Part shown: piece after piece, positions 35,730 through 43,590 of the stretch
How positions within the stretch are numbered: position 1 is the first letter of the stretch
Layout of the letters: the number at the start of each line of letters is the position of its first letter
Source of the DNA: Hydromonas duriensis
GTDB lineage: Bacteria > Pseudomonadota > Gammaproteobacteria > Burkholderiales > Burkholderiaceae
NCBI RefSeq assembly: GCF_004363775.1
Contig: NZ_SNZE01000002.1
Location: 62,001 to 126,000 of the forward strand
DNA length: 64,000 nucleotides
Reading direction: 5' to 3'
Position numbers and translations under genes: made by a program
Notes under the pieces: generated by a model
Databases searched by the model: none
What the model was told of the DNA's origin: nothing
What the model saw: the letters and a program-made list of their open reading frames with translations, nothing else

Positions 35730-36710
35730 TTATTTAATCAAACCTTTGCTCTTCAAATATTCTAAAGCCACAGCTTTAGAAGGTTCGCCGTTCACCTGAA
35801 CTTTCGCATTCAGCCCTCGTAAAACCTCATTATTCAAAGAATTAAACACAGGCTTTAGCAGAACTTCGATTTCTGGATGCGCTTTCAACACCTCCTCACG
35901 AATGACGGGAGCTGGCGCATAAATGACTTGAGTGCCTTTATCATCCTCCATCACTCTTAGGTTTGACGGCTCAATCGCACCATCTGTCCCGTACACCATG
36001 GCGGTGTTCACGCCATTGGTTTGTTGAGAAGCCGCTTTAATCGTATTAGCGGTGTCTCCACCCGAGACAATAACCATTTGTTCAGGCTTCATTTTAAAGC
36101 CATAAGTCAACTCAAACGCAGGCAACGCACCTTGTAAATGAGTAAACTCTTGCGACGCAATCATTTTTACATTGCCCCCATTTGCCACCCATCGTCCAAA
36201 ATCGCTCATGGTTTTTAGGTGCGCAGGACCTGCAACATCTTCGCGAACAGCTAATGCATAAGTATTATTGGCTTGCGCTGGTGTCAACCACACCAGTTTA
36301 TTCGCCTCATAGTCCAACTTTTTGACTTTTTCATACCCATTTTGCAAGTCCTTCCATTCAGCACTTTTTTCATTGCCGTTACTGAACATAAAAGCACCAT
36401 TGCCAGTATATTCAGGGACAATATCCACCTCGCCACTGATCAAAGCTTTACGAACAATAGGCAAACCACCGAGAGACAATTTGTCTTGAGTTTTAATACC
36501 ATTGGCCTCTAAAGTCAAAAGAATGATATTGCCCAAAAGCGTACCTTCAGTATCGATTTTTGAAGAGACAACCACAGGTTTACCGATTGCTGATGCCCCA
36601 TCGGCTTGTGCAGAATTAGACGTTTCTTGCTTTGTTCCACCTGAACAAGCACTCAACAAAAGAGCACCACCCAGCAGCAATGAAATCATTTTTGGACTAA
36701 CTTTAAACAT
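35730..36710 (-). CDS. osmF: Osmoprotectant-binding lipoprotein (OsmF/YehZ-like)
   Basis: First gene of the transporter operon: periplasmic solute-binding protein, 326 residues. Signal MISLLLGGALLLSAC with lipobox LSAC predicts a membrane-anchored form, unlike the soluble E. coli protein. The body follows the OpuAC fold: KIDTEGTLLGNIILLTLEANG, LISGEVDIVPEYTGNGAFMF and LTPAQANNTYALAVRED match the family. E. coli yehZYXW is RpoS- and osmolarity-linked; whether the same holds here is inference. Confidence 0.9.
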   Translation of the reverse strand: MFKVSPKMISLLLGGALLLSACSGGTKQETSNSAQADGASAIGKPVVVSSKIDTEGTLLGNIILLTLEANGIKTQDKLSLGGLPIVRKALISGEVDIVPEYTGNGAFMFSNGNEKSAEWKDLQNGYEKVKKLDYEANKLVWLTPAQANNTYALAVREDVAGPAHLKTMSDFGRWVANGGNVKMIASQEFTHLQGALPAFELTYGFKMKPEQMVIVSGGDTANTIKAASQQTNGVNTAMVYGTDGAIEPSNLRVMEDDKGTQVIYAPAPVIREEVLKAHPEIEVLLKPVFNSLNNEVLRGLNAKVQVNGEPSKAVALEYLKSKGLIK

Positions 36711-36834
36711 TTAAACCTCTTTTTTGAATGAGCCATTTGATGTTTTACATTGTTTAGCATTATTTGATATTAATCTCAAACAAACACACAAGGTAAATTA
36801 AAATCATCGCGCAGTATACTTGAATAGAACAAAA

Positions 36835-36872
36835 CCAGTTGTGAAGCGCCTCATCAGCACGCCAACAACTGG
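36835..36872 (-). terminator. Possible terminator after the glutathione transferase gene
   Basis: CCAGTTGT/ACAACTGG (36835-36842 with 36865-36872) forms an 8-bp stem around a 22-base loop; on the minus strand TTTTGTTC follows. Separates the GST gene from the osmF operon. Confidence 0.5.
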
Positions 36873-36898
36873 CTTTATCGAAAGAGAAAACACTAATA

Positions 36899-37543
36899 TT
36901 AATTTTTAGGTGAGTTCATTTGTTCTAAAAAAGGAATCAACTCACCCATAAGTTTTTGCACACTGGGGCGCGCCATCATGCGTTCAAAATAAGCCTGCAA
37001 ATTAGGACTCTCGTTAACAAAGCCCATCTGCTTTGCATAAAACAAAGGACCAAACATTGCACAATCAGCCATCGTAAAGACATCGCCATTCATGTACGAC
37101 TGCTGACCCAATTCTTTTTCAAAATGAGCCAATGAAGACATCAATGTGTTTTTAGCTTGTGCAACCGCTTCAGGATTGCGCTTATCTTCTGGTTTGCGCG
37201 AATCAAGAAAGATGGCAACAATAGGATTGTTCACATACAAATCAATCATTCGATCTTTAAAGCGAGTGCGACGCGCAAGGGTTTTATCTGTAGGAATAAG
37301 GCATGTGCCTTGATTTGCAAACTCATCTTCTAAATATTCAACAATAATCGACGACTCAGGGATAAAAGAGTTTTCAGCAACCAATAAAGGAACTTTGCAC
37401 ATTGGGTACACTTCCTTATAGGCCGCTCGCCCAGCCTCACTCGCTAAATCTACAACTGATGGCTCAAACGCAATATTTTTCTCATACAACGCCAATAAAG
37501 CTTTTTGTGAATATGTTGAAGCAACAACGTAATATAATTTCAT
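36899..37543 (-). CDS. Glutathione S-transferase family protein
   Basis: 214-residue cytosolic GST-like protein: thioredoxin-fold N-terminal domain (residues 1-78) with a Ser/Tyr-bearing start MKLYYVVASTYSQKALLALY, the cis-Pro segment KVPLLVA and the glutathione-binding ESSIIVEYLEDEF, then an all-helical C-terminal domain. The subclass and substrate are unknown. Divergent from a TetR gene across 78 bases that hold a perfect operator, so this gene is very likely repressed by that TetR protein and induced by an electrophile or similar ligand. Confidence 0.88.
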   Translation of the reverse strand: MKLYYVVASTYSQKALLALYEKNIAFEPSVVDLASEAGRAAYKEVYPMCKVPLLVAENSFIPESSIIVEYLEDEFANQGTCLIPTDKTLARRTRFKDRMIDLYVNNPIVAIFLDSRKPEDKRNPEAVAQAKNTLMSSLAHFEKELGQQSYMNGDVFTMADCAMFGPLFYAKQMGFVNESPNLQAYFERMMARPSVQKLMGELIPFLEQMNSPKN

Positions 37544-37586
37544 TTCGATGACCTTTTAATGGTATGGTATTGGCTCAAGAGAAACA

Positions 37587-37608
37587 AAACCAACCAGTTG
37601 GTTGGTTT
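37587..37608. promoter_or_regulatory. TetR-type operator between gst and tetR
   Basis: Perfect inverted repeat with 10-base arms AAACCAACCA and TGGTTGGTTT separated by GT. It lies 14 bases before the tetR start and 44 bases before the gst start, placed to control both genes. Confidence 0.82.
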
Positions 37609-37621
37609 CTAAAATATTAAC

Positions 37622-38185
37622 ATGCGTACAGATAGAAAACAAGAACTACTCAATATTGGTTTTAACCTCATGATGCTTCGTGGATATGACAGCATCAGTT
37701 TTGCCGACCTTGCTAAAGCCAGTGGTATCGCCAAGCCCACAATACACCACCACTTTCCCACCAAACAAGATTTTGGTTTGGCTTTACTCGACCAAATAGA
37801 AAACGGACTCACAGAACGCTTCAAAGGCTTATTGGCAATGCCGCCAGAACAAGTACTACCGATGCTTGAACAAGCACTACATACATTTGACCCCAACGGA
37901 CGCATTTGCCCGATTAGCTCACTACAGGCACACCATCAAAGTTTATCTGAGCCTTTACAGCAACGCTTAATCGAAGTCACAGAATTAGAATTAAATTTTG
38001 TCAGTCAATTATTTGAACGTCTACGAAACGCGCTACATTGGAATGTCAACATCAGCAGCGATGCCGCAGCAAACTTGATTATGTTTCAAACCAAATCTGC
38101 TTTGCAATACGGACGCGCTTTAGGTAAAAATTTATTACCGCAAGCCATGGCAACAACGCTTGAGCTATTGGGCATCGCTCGTTAA
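37622..38185 (+). CDS. TetR/AcrR-family transcriptional regulator
   Basis: 187-residue repressor. The N-terminal helix-turn-helix (about residues 5-50: GYDSISFADLAKASGIAKPTIHHHFPTK, which is split here only for description) is the TetR signature; the C-terminal ligand domain is variable, as usual. Divergent from the glutathione transferase gene and next to a perfect 22-base operator, so autoregulation and repression of gst are expected. The ATG follows TTAAC without a strong RBS, fitting low expression. Confidence 0.93.
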   Translation: MRTDRKQELLNIGFNLMMLRGYDSISFADLAKASGIAKPTIHHHFPTKQDFGLALLDQIENGLTERFKGLLAMPPEQVLPMLEQALHTFDPNGRICPISSLQAHHQSLSEPLQQRLIEVTELELNFVSQLFERLRNALHWNVNISSDAAANLIMFQTKSALQYGRALGKNLLPQAMATTLELLGIAR

Positions 38186-38353
38186 GATGAGGACGTTTGA
38201 TAAAAATTAGGCTTTTAAATGAATGGGATGCAATGCCAATTACTCAAAATGTTCAGGGCTCAATCAAAAAAGCATCGTTACCCTTTTATTTCAAATGACT
38301 GTTTGATTTTTTTACTTTAGACACATTCAATCTCCAATCCAATCGCCATTTCT

Positions 38354-38388
38354 TTATCCACAAAATCTGTGGATAAAACTTTGGATAA
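38354..38388. promoter_or_regulatory. Cluster of three DnaA-box-like sites
   Basis: TTATCCACA (38354-38362) and its exact reverse complement TGTGGATAA (38368-38376) are separated by five bases; TTTGGATAA (38380-38388) is one mismatch from consensus. They lie in a 573-base gene-free, AT-rich gap between tetR and phaB. The rest of the gap (38186-38758) shows no convincing open frame; near its end is the phaB terminator. DnaA binding is inferred from consensus only. Confidence 0.55.
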
Positions 38389-38689
38389 GTTTATGATAAC
38401 TGGACTTAACTCTATAAAATCAACAGACTAGGTTAGTTTGGCTGAAATTTAAGCAACGGCTCAGCATTCAGTTGTTGGTCATCCCAAATGGCAATATTTT
38501 CTGATTCATCTACATATTTAAAGACTTAAAGACTGTCATTCGACCATACTCTTCCATGCTCGATTATTGAGTTCTTAATTTTTTGTTATTTGAATTAAAA
38601 ATAAGTTTTAGGTTTTCAAAAAGCAAGCAGTCGGGAGCTGTCATAAGCTTTAAAAAATTTTAGACACCAAAAAAACACTTGAGCCCAAG

Positions 38690-38723
38690 AAAATCCCCCC
38701 AGCAAACTCGCTGAGGGGATTTT
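38690..38723 (-). terminator. Terminator of the pha gene cluster
   Basis: 14-bp stem with one mismatch (38690-38703 with 38710-38723, arms AAAATCCCCCCAGC and GCTGAGGGGATTTT), loop AAACTC. It lies just past the phaB stop, and on the minus strand TTTTCTT follows; A- and T-rich flanks would also let it work on the plus strand. Confidence 0.88.
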
Positions 38724-38758
38724 ATTTGGTACACAAGTAAAGCCTACATAGGCACTCA

Positions 38759-39496
38759 CTAGCCCATATGCAAGCCGCCATTGACGGAGAAGTCGGCGCC
38801 AGTTGAGAAACCACCCTCATCAGAAGCCAACCATGAAATCATAGAGGCAATTTCTTCAGGTTTACCCAATCGTTTGACTGGAATACCTGAAATAATTTTT
38901 TCCAAAACATCTTCACGAATCGCGGTCACCATGTCTGTTGCGATATAACCAGGAGAAATCGTATTGACCGTGACCCCTTTAGAGGCGACCTCTTGTGCCA
39001 ACGCCATGGTAAAGCCATGCAAACCTGCCTTAGCGGTTGAGTAGTTGGTTTGACCAAACTGCCCTTTTTGACCGTTCACAGAGGATATATTAATGATGCG
39101 ACCCCAGTTTTGTTCAACCATGCCATCAATCACTTGTTTGGTGACGTTGAACATGGAATACAAGTTGGTTTTAATCACTTCATCCCACTGTTTGAAGTCC
39201 ATTTTGCGAAATTGTCCATCACGGGTAATGCCCGCATTGTTGACCAATACGCTGATAACGCCGTGTTCCGCCTTGACTTTATCAAAGGCTTGAACGGTTG
39301 AATCCCAATCACCCACGTTACCCGCCGAGGCGTAGAAGGTGTAACCCAATGCGGCTTGCTCATCCAACCATTTCTGAGCATCACGATTCGGACCACAACC
39401 CGCGATGACTTTAAAACCATCTTTGTGTAAACGTTGGCACATGGCTGTGCCCAAACCACCCATACCGCCTGTTACATACGCAACTCTTTGACTCAT
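38759..39496 (-). CDS. phaB: Acetoacetyl-CoA reductase
   Basis: NADPH-dependent short-chain dehydrogenase reducing acetoacetyl-CoA to (R)-3-hydroxybutyryl-CoA for PHB. 245 residues from ATG 39496, which has GGAG upstream; the frame opens earlier at 39571 but PhaB proteins start at this position. TGGMGGLGTAMCQRL is the cofactor loop; the catalytic Ser-Tyr-Lys are in NISSVNGQKGQFGQTNYSTAKAG (described in parts), and LVNNAGITRDGQFRKM is typical of PhaB. Third enzyme gene of the minus-strand phaC-phaA-phaB group. Confidence 0.96.
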   Translation of the reverse strand: MSQRVAYVTGGMGGLGTAMCQRLHKDGFKVIAGCGPNRDAQKWLDEQAALGYTFYASAGNVGDWDSTVQAFDKVKAEHGVISVLVNNAGITRDGQFRKMDFKQWDEVIKTNLYSMFNVTKQVIDGMVEQNWGRIINISSVNGQKGQFGQTNYSTAKAGLHGFTMALAQEVASKGVTVNTISPGYIATDMVTAIREDVLEKIISGIPVKRLGKPEEIASMISWLASDEGGFSTGADFSVNGGLHMG

Positions 39497-39562
39497 TTTA
39501 AGCTCCATTATTTTTCGCACAGCAATTTTTTGCTTTATACGATGTTTATTGTTTATTTTAAC

Positions 39563-39595
39563 GAGCAACAATCAAGCGCACCTCGATTATTGCTC
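39563..39595 (-). other. Hairpin between phaA and phaB
   Basis: GAGCAACAATC/GATTATTGCTC (39563-39573 with 39585-39595) pairs over 11 positions with one mismatch. On the minus strand it is followed by GTTAAAAT, a poor U-tract, so it could attenuate or protect rather than stop the phaA-phaB transcript. Confidence 0.4.
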
Positions 39596-39614
39596 TGTGC
39601 TGTTCAACACTTTA

Positions 39615-40796
39615 TTACGCACGTTCTACCGCTAAAGCCACGCCCATGCCGCCACCGATACACAGTGACGTCAAGCCTTTTTTGGCATCACGTTTAACCA
39701 TTTCGTGCAATAAACTAACCAACACGCGGCACCCCGATGCACCAATCGGATGACCTAAAGCAACTGCACCGCCGTTGACATTGATTTTAGATGTGTCCCA
39801 ACCCATTTCTTGATTCACAGCGCATGCTTGTGCCGCGAATGCTTCGTTGATTTCCATTAAATCAAGCTCATCTTTACTCCAACCTGCTTTTTCCAATGCA
39901 CGGCGTGAGGCTGGAACGGGGCCCATGCCCATTATGGTGGGGTCAAGACCTGCGCTGGCAAATGATTTAACCGTTGCGAGCGGGGTAAGTCCCAATGCTT
40001 TGGCTTTTTCAGCACTCATCACCATGACAGCGGCCGCACCATCATTGATGCCCGAAGCATTGCCCGCCGTGACCGTGCCCGCTTTGTCAAAGGCTGGGCG
40101 CAATCCTGCCAAAGTTTCGGCGTTGGTCTTGCGATTGGGAAATTCATCGGTATCAAATACAATGGGGTCGCCCTTGCGTTGTGGAATGACCACAGGCGCA
40201 ATTTCGTCTTTGAAGCGACCTGCATCTATTGCGGCAATGGCTTTTTGTTGTGAGGCCAAGGCAAAAGCATCTTGCATTTCACGCGTAATATTATGGGCTT
40301 TGGCCACGTTTTCAGCGGTAATGCCCATGTGGTAGTTGTTATACGCATCCCACAAACCATCATTAATCATGGTGTCGACCAGTTGCGTATTGCCCATACG
40401 AAAACCATCACGCGAGTTGGGTAGGACGTGAGGCGAGGCACTCATATTTTCTTGACCACCTGCGATGACAATTTCAGCATCCCCGCTTTTAATTGCTTGC
40501 GCGGCAAGCATGACTGCTTTGAGCCCAGAACCACAGACTTTGTTAATGGTCATTGCCGACACATGGTTGGGTAAACCAGCCTTAATAACAGATTGACGGG
40601 CAGGGTTTTGTCCGCTGCCTGCCGTTAATACTTGCCCCATAATCACTTCACTAATCGCGTCGCCAGACACGCCTGTTTTTTCCAGCAATGCTTTAATGAC
40701 TGTTGCACCCAACTCTGGCGCAGAGACTTTAGACAACGAACCACCAAACTTACCTATCGCCGTGCGAACAGCTGCCACGATTACCACTTCTGTCAT
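39615..40796 (-). CDS. phaA: Acetyl-CoA acetyltransferase (beta-ketothiolase)
   Basis: Biosynthetic thiolase joining two acetyl-CoA to acetoacetyl-CoA; 393 residues. The acylated Cys is in [18 protein letters not shown] (near residue 88), with the C-terminal [13 protein letters not shown] (His/Cys) and [10 protein letters not shown] motifs. AAGGAG precedes the ATG. Lies between a DUF3147 gene and phaB on the minus strand, so it belongs to the pha operon. Confidence 0.96.
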   Translation of the reverse strand: MTEVVIVAAVRTAIGKFGGSLSKVSAPELGATVIKALLEKTGVSGDAISEVIMGQVLTAGSGQNPARQSVIKAGLPNHVSAMTINKVCGSGLKAVMLAAQAIKSGDAEIVIAGGQENMSASPHVLPNSRDGFRMGNTQLVDTMINDGLWDAYNNYHMGITAENVAKAHNITREMQDAFALASQQKAIAAIDAGRFKDEIAPVVIPQRKGDPIVFDTDEFPNRKTNAETLAGLRPAFDKAGTVTAGNASGINDGAAAVMVMSAEKAKALGLTPLATVKSFASAGLDPTIMGMGPVPASRRALEKAGWSKDELDLMEINEAFAAQACAVNQEMGWDTSKINVNGGAVALGHPIGASGCRVLVSLLHEMVKRDAKKGLTSLCIGGGMGVALAVERA

Positions 40797-40893
40797 TACT
40801 ATCTCCTTATTGAAAAAGCAATTTGCTTTTCGATTTTAATAAAAAACTAAATAATATCAATTGGATAGAACCCATTCATCCTGATGTCATTTT

Positions 40894-41253
40894 TTACAGC
40901 AAGTCTATTCCAAACTGTTTCATCAGCAAAACATAGACCATGAATAATGCCATCGTCAGCATTGACCAAACCAGCAAAGCCCATCCGAAGCCCAGCTTTG
41001 ACAACAACCACGGAAAACACAAAAACATGGGCAACGTCGGCAACACATACCAAAAGGTATAAGACATGTGTCGACTGAGTTTTTCCATGGGTTGCCGCTC
41101 AAGATACAGCCAAATGAGCGTCAACACGGTCACCAATGGCAAAGAAGCAACCAGCGCACCGACTTTGTCGCTACGCCGAGCCAATTCGGAAACCAAGACG
41201 ACAACACCTGCTGTCAGTAGGTATTTGACGATTAAATACATGTGACCAGTCAT
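40894..41253 (-). CDS. DUF3147-family small membrane protein
   Basis: About 119 residues with four predicted membrane segments: IVKYLLTAGVVVLVSELARR, GALVASLPLVTVLTLIWLYL, YTFWYVLPTLPMFLCFPWLL and GWALLVWSMLTMALFMVYVLL. The pattern and length match DUF3147, of unknown function. Starts at ATG 41253 or 41241 are both possible; the phaC stop lies 13 bases upstream, implying co-transcription and perhaps coupling. Its presence inside a pha cluster, between synthase and thiolase, is uncommon in my experience. Confidence 0.78.
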   Translation of the reverse strand: MTGHMYLIVKYLLTAGVVVLVSELARRSDKVGALVASLPLVTVLTLIWLYLERQPMEKLSRHMSYTFWYVLPTLPMFLCFPWLLSKLGFGWALLVWSMLTMALFMVYVLLMKQFGIDLL

Positions 41254-41265
41254 AACATCCAAATA

Positions 41266-43428
41266 TTAGGCTGCTCGTGCCTTAACATATCGGCCGGGTG
41301 CGGCCTCAATGGGTTTATATTGAGCCGTACCCAATTTATTAGGTGCATTCACTTCTTTGCCAGCAAACGGTTTCAACCACAACGTCCAATCAGTCCACCA
41401 ACTGCCTGGATGCTCCTGAGCTGTATTCAGCCAGTGCTCGGGGTCTCCTGCCAAACTCGCTTTTGGATTAACCCAATAATGGCGTTTATTCTTTTTCGCA
41501 GAATTAACCACACCCGCAATATGACCAGAAGCAGCAAGCACGAAGCGTTTATCACCACTCAACGGTTCTTGCGAACGGAAGGCGGCCGTCCAAGGCACAA
41601 TATGATCTTCACGACAAGATAAGACATAAGTCGGCACATTGAGTCGCGACAAATCGATTTTCTCGCCACAGCAAATCACATCATTTTGCTTAATTAAACG
41701 ATTTTCAAGATAAGTATTGCGCAAATACCAGCAGAACATTGGACCAGGTAAATTGGTCGAGTCTGAATTCCAATATAAAAGGTCAAATGCTGTTGGTTGC
41801 TCACCTTTTAGGTAGTTGCTCACCACATAATTCCAAACCAAATCGTTGGGGCGCAAAGTAGCAAAGGCATTTGCCAGTTCTTTACCCTGCATAATGCCAC
41901 CTGCTCCAATGCTTTGCTCTCGCATCAACACATGCTGTTCATCGACATAAGCATCTAAAACACCGTTATCCGAAAAATCCAATAAAGTGGTTAACAGAGT
42001 CAAGCTGGCCGCGGGCGACTCACCACGGGCGGCCAGTACCGCCAAAGCAGTTGATAATAAAGTGCCGCCCACACAGAAACCGAGGGTATTTATCTGGTCA
42101 GAGCGACTCGCCTCTTGTACCACATGGATGGCTCGAATCACCACATCCTCGATGTAGTCATCCCAAGTCGTTTGAGCCAGTGCTTCATCTGCATTGCGCC
42201 AGCTTATCAAATAAACCGTATTGCCCGATTCAACCGCATGTCGAACAAGTGAGTTATCAGGCTGCAAATCCAAGATGTAGTACTTGTTGATACAAGGCGG
42301 CACAATCAGCAAAGGACGCTCGCCCACCTTTTCCGTCAACGGCGTGTACTGTAAGAGCTGAAAATACTCATTTTCAAAAATCACTGCCCCATCGGAACGA
42401 GCAACATTCACACCAATTTTAAAGGCGGTTTCATCCGTTTGAGAAATGCGCCCTTTTTGTAAATCGGTCAAAAAGTTGTGAATCCCCATTTTTAGACTTT
42501 CGCCTTGGGTTTCAATCAATTTTTGTTGAGCTTCGGGGTTGGTTAAAAAGAAATTCGATGGCGAGAGAGAATCCACCCACTGCATCACGGCAAAGCGCAC
42601 ACGCGTTTTCGTTTTTGGGTCGGCTTGAACGCACTCTGCCATTTCAAGCATTAAGCGTGCATTAATCAAATAACTCTGCGCCAAATAATTGGCCCAAGCA
42701 CTGCTACGCCAAGCGGGCGAAGCAAAGCGTTTGTCTCTCAATTCAATGCCTTGTTGTTGTATGTAGTTTTGCCAAAGTGCGGACATTTCGCGCATGTACT
42801 CACTTTGTAACCGCTCTAAGTCTTGGGGATTAACCATATTGGCGATATCAGGTGCTTGACCACTTAGACCACCGAAACCCATTAAATTTGCAAACGACGG
42901 GTTCATGGGCATGCCCACAATCTGATTCGCAAACTGCTGCCACGTTGTCATTAAACCCATCGAGTCGTCTATGCCGTTGAACATGGACTGGAACAAATCA
43001 AATGGCGTGTTTTTTGAGGTGTCTTTTTCAACATTCTGTTGATTAGAACCATGCGCACTTGATTGAGCTGTCTGAACGGGTTTTGCTTTCTGTGCTGCGA
43101 CTTTGGGTGTTGCTGTCGTTTTAACCGTTGTTTTAACCGCTGTTTTAACAGCCGTCTTAACAGGTGCTTTTACCGTCGTTTTTTTGACAACGGCTTTGGT
43201 CACCACTTTTGGCTTTTGGGGGCTTGTTACTTTTTTATTGGCCACTGGTTTAGGAGCGGCGACTTTAGCTGCTGTCGCTTTGACCCGCGTCACTTTGCTT
43301 GCCACGGGTTTAGACGAAGTTTCCACAGTCGAATGAACAACAGCTTTTTTTGGTTTAGCCGCTGGTTTTGTGGTTGTCGTTGAAACGGTTTTGCCCGTTG
43401 CTCCGTTTGCCCGCCCTTTTGTCGCCAT
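41266..43428 (-). CDS. phaC: Class I poly(3-hydroxyalkanoate) synthase with histone-like N-terminal extension
   Basis: Polymerises 3-hydroxybutyryl-CoA into PHB on the granule surface. Residues from about 140 on match Cupriavidus-type PhaC: DKRFASPAWR, QWVDSLSPSNF, YFQLLQYTPLTEKV, PPCINKYYILDLQPDNSLVR. The lipase-like box is GFCVGG with catalytic Cys452; the triad is completed by Asp608 (CREDHIVPWTAAF) and His636 (ASGHIAGVVN). Total length is 720 residues against about 590 for the usual enzyme; the excess is a Lys/Ala/Thr/Val/Pro-rich N-terminus (residues 1-130) with KTAVKTAVKTTVKTT-like repeats. A good AGGAG before ATG 43428 supports the long form. Upstream is polA. Confidence 0.95.
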   Translation of the reverse strand: MATKGRANGATGKTVSTTTTKPAAKPKKAVVHSTVETSSKPVASKVTRVKATAAKVAAPKPVANKKVTSPQKPKVVTKAVVKKTTVKAPVKTAVKTAVKTTVKTTATPKVAAQKAKPVQTAQSSAHGSNQQNVEKDTSKNTPFDLFQSMFNGIDDSMGLMTTWQQFANQIVGMPMNPSFANLMGFGGLSGQAPDIANMVNPQDLERLQSEYMREMSALWQNYIQQQGIELRDKRFASPAWRSSAWANYLAQSYLINARLMLEMAECVQADPKTKTRVRFAVMQWVDSLSPSNFFLTNPEAQQKLIETQGESLKMGIHNFLTDLQKGRISQTDETAFKIGVNVARSDGAVIFENEYFQLLQYTPLTEKVGERPLLIVPPCINKYYILDLQPDNSLVRHAVESGNTVYLISWRNADEALAQTTWDDYIEDVVIRAIHVVQEASRSDQINTLGFCVGGTLLSTALAVLAARGESPAASLTLLTTLLDFSDNGVLDAYVDEQHVLMREQSIGAGGIMQGKELANAFATLRPNDLVWNYVVSNYLKGEQPTAFDLLYWNSDSTNLPGPMFCWYLRNTYLENRLIKQNDVICCGEKIDLSRLNVPTYVLSCREDHIVPWTAAFRSQEPLSGDKRFVLAASGHIAGVVNSAKKNKRHYWVNPKASLAGDPEHWLNTAQEHPGSWWTDWTLWLKPFAGKEVNAPNKLGTAQYKPIEAAPGRYVKARAA

Positions 43429-43590
43429 AATGGTCTCCTATTAAAGTTATCTTCACATTGTGCGCAATGCCATACGCTTAGTCAAGTCAACAACAGTGTT
43501 TTGTGATTCCCCTAGGATTTACTTTCTTACACAATGCTGACTTGTTTTGCTTTTAAAAATCAAAGAACCATCACTTAGGTGAAATTGTAC

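Noticed and set aside
38186-38758. Chromosomal replication origin
   Set aside because: DnaA boxes are present, but there are only three, and no dnaA, dnaN, rpmH, gidA or par genes flank the gap. Reported only as a DnaA-box cluster.
43063-43383. Plus-strand frames rich in Cys/Phe and Val/Leu/Thr opposite the phaC tail
   Set aside because: They are the reverse reading of the Lys/Thr/Ala repeats in the synthase extension. No RBS and no sensible protein.
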